DNA from: Gemmatimonadaceae bacterium
GTDB taxonomy: Bacteria; Latescibacterota; UBA2968; UBA8231
Direction of reading: 5' to 3'
Assembly: GCA_026706075.1 (NCBI GenBank)
Contig: JAPOZM010000099.1
Coordinates: 1-64,000, forward strand
DNA: 64,000 nt
In this document: positions 1-8,824 of the stretch, in pieces
How the letters are laid out: the number at the start of each line of letters is the position of its first letter
How positions within the stretch are numbered: position 1 is the first letter of the stretch
Notes under the pieces: generated by a model
What the model saw: the letters and a program-made list of their open reading frames with translations, nothing else
Told to the model about the DNA's origin: nothing
Database searches by the model: none
Translations under genes and position numbers: made by a program

Positions 1-114
1 TGCCGGATACTGCTGCGGCTGGGGGAGGCGATGACGGCGGCCCTCAACAGGGACTACGCGAGCCTCGAGGCCCTGGGATGGCCCTTCGAGGACGGCGAGG
101 GAACCCGCCTCTAG
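1..114 (+). CDS. C-terminal end of an unidentified protein (5' partial)
   Basis: The first frame is open from the window edge to a TAG stop and gives 37 residues that end in GWPFEDGEGTRL. The fragment is too short to recognise, and no family motif is visible. It converges with the sugar-phosphate isomerase gene on the other strand: the two stop codons overlap, which leaves no room for a terminator between them. It is kept as real because codon use looks coding and the neighbour's stop abuts it exactly. Confidence 0.5.
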   Translation, partial: CRILLRLGEAMTAALNRDYASLEALGWPFEDGEGTRL

Positions 115-938
115 GATCGGCCCGAAGCGTCCAGGATCCCCTTCAGGTACTTCAGGCTGCCCGCCGCGATCGTCCTCGGGTCGGGCGCGAAGTCGAAGAC
201 CTCCACCGACACGTAGCGCTGGTAGCCGGTCTCCTCGAGGGCGGCGAGGACGGAGGCGAAGTCGGTCTCGCCGAAGCCGGGGCCCCGCTTGTTGGCGTCG
301 TTCACGTGCACGTGGTAGAGATGCTCGCCCGAGTCGCGCACCTGCTGCGCCACGGGGACCGAGTCGGTGGAGCCGGAGCAGACGTCGACCATGGTCCGGA
401 AGTTGGGATGGCCGATCTCGGCCACCATGCGCCGCGCCTCCTCGGCGGTGGTGATGAAGTTGGTCAGCTCGGGGCTGAGGGGCTCGATGCACAGGTAGAC
501 GCCCTGCTCCTCGGCCAGGGGCAGACAGTCCTCGAAGACCGCTTTCGTGCGCTCCCAGGTCTCGTCGAAGTCCCATCCCTCCTGCACGTTGCGCTGCTTC
601 GGCGAGCCGATGATCATCACCTCGCCCCCGATGTCGCCGCAGAACCGGATGAGGGACTTGAAGTAGTCGCGGGTGCGGTTGCGGATGGCGTCGTCGGCGT
701 GGTTGGTGTACAACCCCTCCGGGCGGATGAGCAGCCAGTGGAGGCCGACGATCTCGACGCCGGCGCTCAAGGCCGCGGAGCGGATCTCGTGGCGGCGTCG
801 CTCGGGGATGTCGTCCACCGAGTCGGCGAGGGTGAAGGGGGAGATCTCGACGCCGTCGTAGCCCACCTCGGCGGCGTAGTCGAAGACCTCCTCGAGGGCC
901 CATCCCTCGAAGTACTCGTTGCAGGTGCCGAACTTCAT
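111..938 (-). CDS. sugar phosphate isomerase/epimerase (TIM barrel, AP-endonuclease-2 family)
   Basis: This 275-residue protein starts MKFGTCNEYF and reads as a single xylose-isomerase-like TIM barrel. Likely metal ligands sit in the expected order on the strands: Glu in CIEPLSPE, Asp in MVDVCSG, His in YHVHVND and Glu in SVEVFDF. Such enzymes isomerise or epimerise sugars or inositol derivatives in the cytoplasm; the substrate cannot be read from sequence. The ATG at 938 is chosen because AGGAGAGG precedes it at good spacing; an upstream extension of the frame has no family similarity. It is the last gene of a minus-strand operon after a VOC protein and a double cupin. Confidence 0.85.
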   Translation of the reverse strand: MKFGTCNEYFEGWALEEVFDYAAEVGYDGVEISPFTLADSVDDIPERRRHEIRSAALSAGVEIVGLHWLLIRPEGLYTNHADDAIRNRTRDYFKSLIRFCGDIGGEVMIIGSPKQRNVQEGWDFDETWERTKAVFEDCLPLAEEQGVYLCIEPLSPELTNFITTAEEARRMVAEIGHPNFRTMVDVCSGSTDSVPVAQQVRDSGEHLYHVHVNDANKRGPGFGETDFASVLAALEETGYQRYVSVEVFDFAPDPRTIAAGSLKYLKGILDASGRS

Positions 939-1002
939 TCGATCCTCTCCTGATGGTTGGGGCGCTCGGGGCGGGGGAAGATAGGCGGCCCCGCCGCCGG
1001 CG

Positions 1003-1821
1003 TCAGCGCCGGCCCAGGTCGTCGCCGAGGTCCGTGTAGTCGAAGCGGCCCTTCTCGGCGCAGACGGCGACCACCAGCAGCTCCAGGTCCTCCCCGGTGT
1101 GGTTGTAGAGGCCGTGGCTGCCCCCAAGCCGGCTGGGGATCGTGTCCCACGATCCGACCTCCCGGGTCTCGTCGTCCACCGTCATGCGGCCGCCGCCCTC
1201 GACGATGATGTAGACCTCCTCGACCCCCTCGTGGCGGTGGTAGCCGATGGAGGTGTCCGGCGGCATCAGGCAGTGGGCCAGAAAGTGGAAGTTGCTGCGG
1301 AAGTCCTCCGGCCCCCAGATGGTGCGGACGCCGACCTCGCCCCGGCCGCCGTGGCAGCGGACGTACTCCAGGCCCGCCCGGTCCAGCCGGCCCACCGGCA
1401 GGCGGTCGGTCGACTCCAGCTCCGCCCCCGCCCGGTCGTCGCCCAGGTCCGTCGACTTCGGATCGCCCCCGGGGACCACGCAGTGGACGTTGAACCAGCG
1501 CGTCTCGCGGCCGGTGTGGTTGTAGATGGCGTGGTTCTCGCCCGAGCGCAGGGGCACGGCGCCGCCGCCCTCGACCGCGGCGGTGCGGCCGTTGTGGGTG
1601 AACTGCGCGGCGTTGTCGACGGTGATGAAGATCTCCTCGCTGTCGTCGTGGCGGTGCAGTCCGATCCCGCCGCCGGGCAGGAGGACCGCTGCGTGGACGA
1701 AGGTGAAGGCGGTCTCGAAGTCGTCCCTCTCCCACAGGCGTGTGAAGAGGATGGGGCCGGCACCGCCGTGGACGTCGCTCAGCTCCTCCATGCTTTCCCG
1801 ATCGGCTGTCGCTACGCGCAT
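1003..1821 (-). CDS. two-domain cupin protein
   Basis: The 272-residue protein contains two cupin barrels in tandem. The first has the metal motif HRHDDSEEIF (about residues 56-65) and a later NHTGRETRWF. The second repeats it as YHRHEGVEEVY and NHTGEDLELL. His/His/Glu/His sets suggest one divalent metal per barrel, as in sugar isomerases or dioxygenases of the bicupin group. ATG 1821 has GAGG about six bases upstream. A GTG at 1833 would overlap the preceding VOC gene's stop by four bases and is the alternative start. Its position between VOC and isomerase genes suggests carbohydrate metabolism, but the reaction is unknown. Confidence 0.8.
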   Translation of the reverse strand: MRVATADRESMEELSDVHGGAGPILFTRLWERDDFETAFTFVHAAVLLPGGGIGLHRHDDSEEIFITVDNAAQFTHNGRTAAVEGGGAVPLRSGENHAIYNHTGRETRWFNVHCVVPGGDPKSTDLGDDRAGAELESTDRLPVGRLDRAGLEYVRCHGGRGEVGVRTIWGPEDFRSNFHFLAHCLMPPDTSIGYHRHEGVEEVYIIVEGGGRMTVDDETREVGSWDTIPSRLGGSHGLYNHTGEDLELLVVAVCAEKGRFDYTDLGDDLGRR

Positions 1822-1829
1822 GGCAGTCC

Positions 1830-2201
1830 TCACTTCTCGCGGTGGAAGAGCTGGAGGTTGAGCTGGTTCGGCCCCTCGAAGAAGCCCAGGGTGATGCCGG
1901 TCCCGCCGCCGACGTCGAAGGGCTCCTTGGTGATGGCCACGCCCTTCTCCTTCAGCTCGCGGGCGCTCGCCTCGACGCTGTCCACCTCGAAGGAGATGTG
2001 GTGGAAGCCGGGGTCCTGGCCGACGCTCTTCCGCGGCATGAGCTCCAGGGTGATCCCGCCGGCGTCGAGGAAGACGTAGTCCTCGTCGTCCTCGTTGGCG
2101 AAGCGCTCGACCACGGTGAGTCCCAGCTTCTGCGTGTAGAAAGCAACGGCCCCTTCGATGTCGTCGGTGACGACGGCGATCTTGTGGATCTTGCGTACCA
2201 T
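1830..2201 (-). CDS. VOC-family protein (glyoxalase/methylmalonyl-CoA epimerase-like)
   Basis: The 123-residue protein begins MVRKIHKIAVVTDDI and shows the paired beta-alpha-beta-beta-beta modules of the vicinal oxygen chelate fold. Candidate metal ligands are His in HKIAVV, Glu in LELMPRK, His in HHISFEV and a C-terminal Glu in GFFEGPN or nearby. The layout resembles methylmalonyl-CoA epimerases and lactoylglutathione lyases, but the specificity is open. ATG 2201 follows a strong AGGAGGGA. It is the first gene of the three-gene minus-strand operon, with the cupin gene starting at or just after its stop. Confidence 0.82.
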   Translation of the reverse strand: MVRKIHKIAVVTDDIEGAVAFYTQKLGLTVVERFANEDDEDYVFLDAGGITLELMPRKSVGQDPGFHHISFEVDSVEASARELKEKGVAITKEPFDVGGGTGITLGFFEGPNQLNLQLFHREK

Positions 2202-2371
2202 CAAATCCCTCCTGGTTGACAACACGTTAGTGCCCGCCTCGCCGGTGCGGAAAGTCCCGTCCGCCACTCCGAGGGTGAGCCAGGGCACACGCGGCCGTTA
2301 CCGATGGGCACCGCCGCCGGGGCCCGTCCCGGAGGGGCTGGCCGGGAATGGAGCTTGCAGAAGGTCCGTGC

Positions 2372-3961
2372 ATGGTCCCGCGCCTCCCCGCCGGCGCGCT
2401 GCTCTGCGGCTGCCTCCTGGCTCCCTGCCTGGCCTCGGACGATCCCGAAACGGCGCTGCCGGAAGAGGGAGACCAGGCGGCGGCCCAGGCCCGGACCGAT
2501 GCCCTGCCCATCGCGGACGGGTCCCTGCGCCTGCGTCTGCAGACGGACTCGGTCTCCCTCGGCGGCGCCCGGATGTACCAGCGCGCCACGGGCCGTATCG
2601 GCGAGTGGGAGGTGGCCGCCGTGGGCGAGCGGGACCCCGGGGAGCGGCGCTGGTTCGACCACGCCGTGGGCTATGCCCACCGGCGGCGGGGGAGCCGCGG
2701 CCTGGAGGTGGCCCTGGGGAGCCTGCGGCCGGCCTTCGGCCAGGGTCTGCTCTTCGGCCGCGGCCGGTCGATGGGCGTTCCCGGGCCGCGCCCCCGGCGG
2801 GACGGCGAGGCCGTGGGCTACCGTTCCGCCTCCGAGAACCGGGACCTGTGCGGGCTCTTCCTGCGGGGGCGCCGCGGGGGCGTCCGCTTGAGCCTCGTGG
2901 CCGGCGGCTTCCGCCGGGACGCCCGCCTCGACAGCAGCGGCGTGGCGCTGTCGCTGCCGGAGGACGGGGTCCACACCGGGTCCCGCCGCGACCAGCGCGA
3001 CCGCCTCGCGGGGGTGGTCCTGGGCGCCCGCGCCACGGCCGGGGATGAGGGCGCGCGGGTGGGGATCACCGTGCAGCAGCTGGCCTTCAACCGGCTCCTG
3101 GACCTGCGCCGCCCCGGCAAGGTCCCCGAAGCGTTCGCCGGCCGCGGGCAGACGGCGGTCGCCGCCGACGGCCTGGCCGGCGTAGGACAGGGGCGCCTGT
3201 TCCTGTCGGCAGCTCTCGCCGGCCGTCGTCCCGCCCTGGTGGCCGGAGTCACCGGGGTGCGGGCCTCCCCGGTCCGCGTCGACCTCCTGGCCCGCGCCTC
3301 GGCCGCGGGATTCTTCAGCCCCTTCGGCGCCTCCGTCCTCGGCGGCAGCCCCGGGGTGCGGGGGATCACCGCGCGCTTCCGGGGCCGCGGATGGCAGCTC
3401 TGGCTCGACGAGACCCTCCGCCCCGGGGCCCGCTGGACGGAGCCGGTGCCCGGCGGCACCAGGGGACTCGGCCTCAGGTGGCGGCGGCGGCCGGTGCGGC
3501 GCCTGGAGGTGACGGTGGACGCGCAGCGCCGCCGGCGCAGCGACTGGTCCGAGAGGGCCCAGAGCTTCCCGGCCACGGAGCGAGCCCGCCTCCGGGGGCG
3601 CTGGTCCCCGGGGGCCCTGCGGCTCGACGCGCGGCTGGAGGGGGTGCGCTCCGGCGGCCAGTCCGGGCTGGCCTGGGGCCTGGGCAGCCGCCGGCGGACG
3701 CCGCGGGGGGAGTGGTCGGCGCAGGTCACCCGATACCGCACCGGCGGCTGGGACACCCGGATCTACGAGTACGAGCAGGACCTGCCGGGAGCGGTCAGCA
3801 TCCGCCCCCTGTACGGGGATGGCTGGCGGATCTGCGCCCTGGCCGGGCGGCGCCTGGGCACCCCTCTCGGCCAGGTGGAACTCTGGCTGCGGGGCCGCCT
3901 CCAGGCGCCGCCGCTCCGGCGGCAGGCGGGCCTCCAGATCGAGCTGGTCGAGCCGCGTTGA
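2372..3961 (+). CDS. probable outer-membrane beta-barrel protein (HHH-protein barrel type)
   Basis: About 529 residues with an N-terminal signal peptide (VPRLPAGALLCGCLLAPCLA) and no hydrophobic segments afterwards. The rest is an Arg/Gly-rich series of amphipathic beta strands. Two stretches, AFGQGLLFGRG and GYRSASENRDLCG, resemble the barrel part of secreted helix-hairpin-helix proteins known from Bacteroidetes and Gemmatimonadetes, but the N-terminal HHH repeats of that family are absent. ATG 2372 follows AGAAGG; ATG 2348, after GGAGGGG, is an alternative that adds eight residues. It stands alone, upstream of nadB. The family link is from memory of motifs, so confidence in the function is low. 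Confidence 0.6.
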   Translation: MVPRLPAGALLCGCLLAPCLASDDPETALPEEGDQAAAQARTDALPIADGSLRLRLQTDSVSLGGARMYQRATGRIGEWEVAAVGERDPGERRWFDHAVGYAHRRRGSRGLEVALGSLRPAFGQGLLFGRGRSMGVPGPRPRRDGEAVGYRSASENRDLCGLFLRGRRGGVRLSLVAGGFRRDARLDSSGVALSLPEDGVHTGSRRDQRDRLAGVVLGARATAGDEGARVGITVQQLAFNRLLDLRRPGKVPEAFAGRGQTAVAADGLAGVGQGRLFLSAALAGRRPALVAGVTGVRASPVRVDLLARASAAGFFSPFGASVLGGSPGVRGITARFRGRGWQLWLDETLRPGARWTEPVPGGTRGLGLRWRRRPVRRLEVTVDAQRRRRSDWSERAQSFPATERARLRGRWSPGALRLDARLEGVRSGGQSGLAWGLGSRRRTPRGEWSAQVTRYRTGGWDTRIYEYEQDLPGAVSIRPLYGDGWRICALAGRRLGTPLGQVELWLRGRLQAPPLRRQAGLQIELVEPR

Positions 3962-3995
3962 CAACCTCGGGGCCGCCTCTTGAGTTTCGGTGGCC

Positions 3996-5543
3996 ATGCG
4001 TCTCTCCAGCGACTACCTGGTCGTCGGCAGCGGCATCGCCGGCCTCTACTTCTCCATCCTGGCGGCGAGATCCGGGGCCCGGGTGGCGATGGTCACCAAG
4101 CAGGAGGCGGCCGACTCCAACACCCAGTGGGCCCAGGGCGGCATCGCCGCGGCTCTCGGCCCCGGGGACTCGCCCGGGACCCACGTCCGGGACACCCTCG
4201 AGGCGGGCGCCGGCCTGTGCGACCCCGGGGTGGTGGAGACCGTCGTCCGCGAAGGGCCGGGACGAGTGGAGGACCTCGTCGCCCTGGGGGTGCGGTTCTC
4301 CAGGGACGACGGCCTGCTCAGCCTCGGCCGGGAGGGCGGCCACTCGGCCCACCGGGTGGTCCACGCCGACGACTGGACCGGCCGCGAACTGGTGCGGGCC
4401 CTGCTGGCGGCCGCCGAGGCCGAGGAGGGAATCACCACCTTCGCCGGCCACCAGGCCCTCGACCTGATCGTCGACGGCCAGGGCCGCTGCCGCGGCGTCT
4501 GGGCGAGCCCCCAGGACCACCCCGACGGCGAGGTCGTCGCCTTCACCGCGCCGGTCACGGTCCTGGCCACGGGCGGCGCCGGCCGCATCTACGCCAGCAC
4601 CACCAACCCGGCGGTTGCCACCGGAGACGGGATCGCCATGGCCTGGCGCGCGGGAGCGGCGGTGGCCAACCTGGAGTTCTTCCAGTTCCACCCCACGGCC
4701 CTGGCCCACCCGGAGGGGCGGACCTTCCTGATCTCCGAGGCGCTGCGCGGGTACGGCGCCGTCGTCGTCAACCACGAGGGCGAGCCCTTCGTGGAGCGGC
4801 AGCTCGCCGGCGGCTCCCTGGCGACCCGGGACGTGGTGGCCCGCGCCATCGTCGCCGAGATGCGGCGCAGCGGCCGCGACTGCGTCTACCTCGACGCGAC
4901 GGCCAGGGACCCGGAGGAGACGCGGCGCCGCTTCCCCAACATCAGCCGCTACTGCGCCGGCCTGGGCATCGACATCACCCGACAGCCGATCCCCGTGGCC
5001 CCCGCCGCCCACTACCTGTGCGGCGGCGTGCACACCGACGTCGACGGTCGAACCGACCTGTCGGGACTTTACGCAGTTGGTGAAGTCGGGCACACGGGGT
5101 TCCACGGCGCCAACAGGTTGGCGAGCAACTCCCTGTTGGAAGCGGTGGTCGTCTCAGGCCGCGCCGTCCAGGCGGCGGAGGGGGACAGACACGCGTCGAA
5201 GACGCCCCTGCCGGCCTACCGCGCCCCCCCTTCAGGAGACGGTCGACCCACCTGCGCCGGGGAGCGCCTGGGCCGCATCATGCTGGAGGAGGTGGGGATC
5301 ACCCGCACCGACGCGGGCCTGCGCCGGGCCTGCGATCTCCTGGACGAGCTGGACCGTGAGATCCCGAAGGGCGGCCTCGATCCCGCCTCCGAGAGCCTGC
5401 GCAACCGCCTCGACGTGGCCCGGCTCGTGGCCCACTCGGCCCGCCTGCGCCGGGAGAGCCGGGGCGTCCACTACAACGAGGACCACCCCGAGCGCGACGA
5501 CGGGACCTGGGGCCGCGTCAGCCTGCGGCGGCGGGAGTCCTGA
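3996..5543 (+). CDS. nadB: L-aspartate oxidase
   Basis: NadB oxidises L-aspartate to iminoaspartate with FAD, the first step of de novo NAD synthesis. The 515-residue protein has the N-terminal FAD motif VVGSGIAGLYFS, the family blocks NTQWAQGGIAAAL and EFFQFHPTAL, and near the C-terminal part of the FAD domain GANRLASNSLLEA. A helical C-terminal domain follows, with the typical RxSRGVHYNEDHPERDD ending. Length is normal. ATG 3996 is preferred over GTG 3990. No clear Shine-Dalgarno is seen. A TTGACA overlapping the previous stop (3958-3963) may be its -35 element. nadA and nadC are not in the window. Confidence 0.93.
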   Translation: MRLSSDYLVVGSGIAGLYFSILAARSGARVAMVTKQEAADSNTQWAQGGIAAALGPGDSPGTHVRDTLEAGAGLCDPGVVETVVREGPGRVEDLVALGVRFSRDDGLLSLGREGGHSAHRVVHADDWTGRELVRALLAAAEAEEGITTFAGHQALDLIVDGQGRCRGVWASPQDHPDGEVVAFTAPVTVLATGGAGRIYASTTNPAVATGDGIAMAWRAGAAVANLEFFQFHPTALAHPEGRTFLISEALRGYGAVVVNHEGEPFVERQLAGGSLATRDVVARAIVAEMRRSGRDCVYLDATARDPEETRRRFPNISRYCAGLGIDITRQPIPVAPAAHYLCGGVHTDVDGRTDLSGLYAVGEVGHTGFHGANRLASNSLLEAVVVSGRAVQAAEGDRHASKTPLPAYRAPPSGDGRPTCAGERLGRIMLEEVGITRTDAGLRRACDLLDELDREIPKGGLDPASESLRNRLDVARLVAHSARLRRESRGVHYNEDHPERDDGTWGRVSLRRRES

Positions 5544-5556
5544 GCGGACCCGCTGA

Positions 5557-5584
5557 TTGTCCCTCCGAAGTCCGCCGTTATATT
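5557..5584 (+). promoter_or_regulatory. putative sigma-70 promoter of guaA
   Basis: TTGTCC (5557-5562) and TATATT (5579-5584) are separated by 16 bp in the short gap between nadB and guaA. The guaA start lies 42 bp downstream. The match to the housekeeping consensus is good for this G+C-rich context. Confidence 0.55.
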
Positions 5585-5626
5585 CCCCTCTCTCCCCGCC
5601 CTCCTCCCCGCAGGGAGTCCCGCTCC

Positions 5627-7438
5627 TTGGGTATCGTCGTCCTCGACTTCGGCGGCCAGTACGCCCACCTCATCGCCAACCGGGTCCGGCGCCACCACGT
5701 CTGGGCCGAGATCCGCCCCCCCGACACCCCACTGGAGGAACTGGCCCGGGCCGACGGCCTGATCCTCTCCGGCGGGCCCTCCAGCGTCTACGCCGAGGAC
5801 CGTCCGCCCTTCGAGGAGGCGGTCCTGGCCAGCGGCAAGCCGATCCTCGGCCTGTGCTACGGACATCAGCTCCTGTGCCACGCCCTCGGGGGCCGGGTCG
5901 AGCGGGGCGAGCGCATGGAGTACGGCGCCGCCTCGCTGGAGGTGACCGCGGCCACCGGGGTGCTGGCCGGCCTGAGCCCGCGCGAGCCGATCTGGATGAG
6001 CCACCGCGACCGGGTGGAGGAGATCCCCCCCGGGTTCCGGGTCCTCGGCCGCACCGAGGACTGCCCGGTGGCCGCCATGGGCGACGACGGGCGCCGGATC
6101 TACGGCCTCCAGTTCCACCCCGAGGTGACCCACACCGACTCGGGGATGCGCATCCTCGACAACTTCCTCGACCTGTGCGGCTGCGAGCGCGACTGGACCA
6201 TGGAGGGCTTCATCGACCGCTCCATGGACGAGTTGAAGGCCCAGGCCCGGGGGCGGAAGGTCTTCCTCCTCGTCTCCGGCGGCGTCGACTCCACCGTCTG
6301 CTTCCTGCTGCTCAACCGCGCCCTCGGCACCGACCATGTCCTCGGCCTGCACATCGACAACGGCTTCATGCGCAAGGGCGAGACCGCCGCCGTGGAGAGC
6401 CTGCTCAAGGGGTCGGGGTTCTCGAACCTGAAAGTGGTCGACGCCGGCGCCGCCTTCCTCGCCCGCGTCGCCGGGGTCGCCGACCCGGAGGCCAAGCGCC
6501 TGGCCATCGGCGAGGAGTTCATCGAGGTCCGCGACCGGGTCCTGGCCGACCTCGACCTCGACCCGGACCAGTGGCTCCTCGGGCAGGGCACCCTCTACAC
6601 CGACACGATCGAGTCGGGGGGCACCGACCACGCCGAGGTCATCAAGACCCACCACAACCGCGTCGGCGTGATCGAGCGCCTGCTGGCCGAGGGCAAGGTG
6701 GTCGAGCCCCTGAGCCAGCTCTACAAGGACGAGGTGCGCGAGCTGGGCGAGAAGCTGGGCGTGCCTCACCACCTCGTCTGGCGGCACCCCTTTCCCGGCC
6801 CCGGGCTGGCGGTGCGGTGCCTGTGCGCGGGACCCGGCGCCGGCCATGAGGCCGCGGAGCCCCTGGGCACGCTGGACGGTTCCGGCCTGGACGCCGAGTT
6901 GCTGCCCCTGCGTAGCGTCGGCGTGCAGGGGGACGGGCGCACCTATGCCCATCCGGCCCTGCTCACCGCCTCCGGAGCCGCGATCCTGCCCGGGGAGGAG
7001 GGCGGGCCCTCGTGGGACGACCTGGAGCGCGCCTCGACGGAGTTGACCAACTCCACGGACCGAGTCAACCGCGTCCTCTTCCAGCTGGGCCCGGAGCGGC
7101 GCCTGCGCCAGAGCCCGCGGGAGGCCTACCTCACGACCGAGCGCCTGGACTTGCTGCGCGAGGCCGACGCCATCGTCATGGAGGCCCTGGACCGCCACGG
7201 CCTGATGCCCCGGCTGACCCAGATGCCCACGGTCCTGGTGCCCCTCTCGTCGGACGGGACCAGCGAGAGCATCGTCCTGCGGCCGGTGACCACCGAGGAC
7301 TTCATGACCGCCCGCTTCGGCCGGCTGCCGGCGGACTTCCTGCGCGAGGTCACCGCGCGGCTGCTGGAGCTTCAGGGGGTGGAGGCGGTCTACTACGACG
7401 TGACCCACAAGCCCCCGGGCACGGTGGAGTGGGAGTGA
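5627..7438 (+). CDS. guaA: GMP synthase (glutamine-hydrolysing), long form
   Basis: GuaA aminates XMP to GMP. The N-terminal class I amidotransferase has nucleophile Cys77 in GLCYGHQLL and the His/Glu pair in QFHPEV. The ATP-pyrophosphatase domain carries SGGVDST. The protein ends in the family signature YDVTHKPPGTVEWE. At 603 residues it is about 80 longer than ordinary bacterial GuaA: after HPFPGPGLAVR (about residue 390) there is an extra segment of roughly 100 residues with SVGVQGDGRTY and DRVNRVLF. This matches the arrangement of the eukaryotic long-form enzyme. The start is TTG at 5627, preceded by AGGGAG; no better start exists. Confidence 0.93.
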   Translation: MGIVVLDFGGQYAHLIANRVRRHHVWAEIRPPDTPLEELARADGLILSGGPSSVYAEDRPPFEEAVLASGKPILGLCYGHQLLCHALGGRVERGERMEYGAASLEVTAATGVLAGLSPREPIWMSHRDRVEEIPPGFRVLGRTEDCPVAAMGDDGRRIYGLQFHPEVTHTDSGMRILDNFLDLCGCERDWTMEGFIDRSMDELKAQARGRKVFLLVSGGVDSTVCFLLLNRALGTDHVLGLHIDNGFMRKGETAAVESLLKGSGFSNLKVVDAGAAFLARVAGVADPEAKRLAIGEEFIEVRDRVLADLDLDPDQWLLGQGTLYTDTIESGGTDHAEVIKTHHNRVGVIERLLAEGKVVEPLSQLYKDEVRELGEKLGVPHHLVWRHPFPGPGLAVRCLCAGPGAGHEAAEPLGTLDGSGLDAELLPLRSVGVQGDGRTYAHPALLTASGAAILPGEEGGPSWDDLERASTELTNSTDRVNRVLFQLGPERRLRQSPREAYLTTERLDLLREADAIVMEALDRHGLMPRLTQMPTVLVPLSSDGTSESIVLRPVTTEDFMTARFGRLPADFLREVTARLLELQGVEAVYYDVTHKPPGTVEWE

Positions 7439-7471
7439 CCGGGGCCGGCCGACGGGCCGGGGCGTCAGGGC

Positions 7472-8722
7472 TCAGCGCACCAGGTAGTACCTGCTCTTCC
7501 CCCGGCGGATCACCACGCAGCGGCCGTGGAGGCGGTCGTCCCGGCCGACGCGGCGGGACTCCTCGGTGCAGCGCTCGCCGTTGAGGTAGATGGCGCCGGC
7601 GCCGATCTCCTGGCGGGCCTGCCGCCGGGAGCTGGAGACCCCGGCGTCGACGAGCAGCTCCACGAGGCCCTGCTCCTCGCCCTCCATGTCGTGGGAGGGC
7701 ACGCCGTCGAAGGCCAGCTCCAGGTCCTCCTCCCGCAGGTCCCGCACCTGGCCCTGGAACAGGGCCTGGGAGATGCGCTCGGCCTGGCTGGCGGCCCCCG
7801 GCCCGTGGACGACGGCCGTGGCCTCGCGGGCCAGGGTGCGCTGCGCCTCCCGGGCGCCGGGGTCCGCGGCCACCGACTCCTCGAGCTGGCGGATCTCGTC
7901 GGCGTCGAGGAAGGTGAAGATCCTCAGGTAGCTGCCGACGGTGCGGTCGTCGGTGTTGATCCAGTACTGGTAGAATTCGTACGGCGAGGTCCGCTCCGCG
8001 GAGAGCCACAGGGCGCCGGCCTCGGTCTTGCCGAACTTGGCGCCGTCGGCGCTGGTCACCAGCGGGCAGGTGAGGCCGAAGGCCTTGGCCCCGTCGGCCC
8101 GGCGGATCAGGTCGGAGCCGGCGGTGATGTTGCCCCACTGGTCGCTGCCGCCGGTCTGCAGCTGGCAGCCGAGGCGCCGGTGCAGCTCCAGGAAGTCGTA
8201 GGCCTGCAGCACCATGTAGCTGAACTCGGTGTACGAGATGCCGGTCTTCAGGCGCGAGGCGACCGACTCCTTGGCGAGCATGTAGGGGACTGGGAAGTGC
8301 TTGCCCACGTCGCGCATCAGCTCAATGGCGGTGACCCCGGAGAGCCAGTCGAGGTTGTTCACCAGCCGCGCCGGGTTCGTCCTCGTCTCGAAGTCGAGGA
8401 AGGGCTCCACCTGGGTCCGGATCCGCTCGGTGAAGGTCTCCACCACCTCCACCGGGTTGAGAGCCCGCTCCCGCTCCTTGCCGCCGGGATCGCCGATCAG
8501 GCCGGTGCCGCCGCCCACCAGGCAGATCGGGTGGTGCCCGGCCAGCTGGAAGCGGCGCAGCATCAGCAGCGGCACGAGGTTGCCGATGGTGAGGCTGTCG
8601 GCGGTGGGGTCGAAGCCGTTGTAGAGGGTGATCGGCCCCTGGTCCAACCGCTCCGTCAGGCCGTCGAGGTCGGTGACCTGGTGCAGCAGGCCCCGGTACA
8701 TGAGATCTTCGAGGACGTTCAT
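7472..8722 (-). CDS. tyrS: tyrosine--tRNA ligase
   Basis: TyrS charges tRNA-Tyr. The 416-residue protein has the class I Rossmann domain with GFDPTADSLTIGN in place of HIGH, the tyrosine pocket around QTGGSDQWGNITAG, and KFGKT as the KMSKS equivalent (TyrRS type 1). A C-terminal S4 RNA-binding domain begins near VSSSRRQARQEI. ATG 8722 is chosen because family similarity starts at LEDLMYRGLL and purine-rich GGGAAGCGAAAGAG precedes it. It converges with guaA. Immediately upstream on its own strand lie a terminator, a short reading frame and a promoter that together look like an attenuator. Confidence 0.95.
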   Translation of the reverse strand: MNVLEDLMYRGLLHQVTDLDGLTERLDQGPITLYNGFDPTADSLTIGNLVPLLMLRRFQLAGHHPICLVGGGTGLIGDPGGKERERALNPVEVVETFTERIRTQVEPFLDFETRTNPARLVNNLDWLSGVTAIELMRDVGKHFPVPYMLAKESVASRLKTGISYTEFSYMVLQAYDFLELHRRLGCQLQTGGSDQWGNITAGSDLIRRADGAKAFGLTCPLVTSADGAKFGKTEAGALWLSAERTSPYEFYQYWINTDDRTVGSYLRIFTFLDADEIRQLEESVAADPGAREAQRTLAREATAVVHGPGAASQAERISQALFQGQVRDLREEDLELAFDGVPSHDMEGEEQGLVELLVDAGVSSSRRQARQEIGAGAIYLNGERCTEESRRVGRDDRLHGRCVVIRRGKSRYYLVR

Positions 8723-8738
8723 CTCTTTCGCTTCCCGT

Positions 8739-8778
8739 AAAGAAAAACCCCCGATGACGGGATCTCCGTCACCGGGGG
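8739..8778 (-). terminator. intrinsic terminator in the tyrS leader
   Basis: On the minus-strand RNA, CCCCCGGUGACGG (8778-8766) pairs with CCGUCAUCGGGGG (8760-8748). This makes a 13-bp stem with a single G-U pair and a 5-nt loop, followed directly by UUUUUCUUU. It ends only 16 bases before the tyrS ATG and no other minus-strand gene lies just upstream, so it would terminate tyrS's own leader transcript. Confidence 0.85.
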
Positions 8779-8824
8779 TGTGAGGTCGAAGGGACCGTTC
8801 GCCTAGCGCTCTGTGCCCCCGGTG
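8766..8824 (-). promoter_or_regulatory. candidate antiterminator pairing of the tyrS attenuator
   Basis: On the minus-strand RNA, CACCGGGGG (8824-8816), inside the last codons of the leader peptide, is perfectly complementary over 9 nt to CCCCCGGUG (8778-8770), the 5' arm of the terminator. The two pairings exclude each other. The 37-nt loop between the arms contains the leader stop codon. This is the geometry of classical ribosome-mediated attenuation. Confidence 0.6.
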
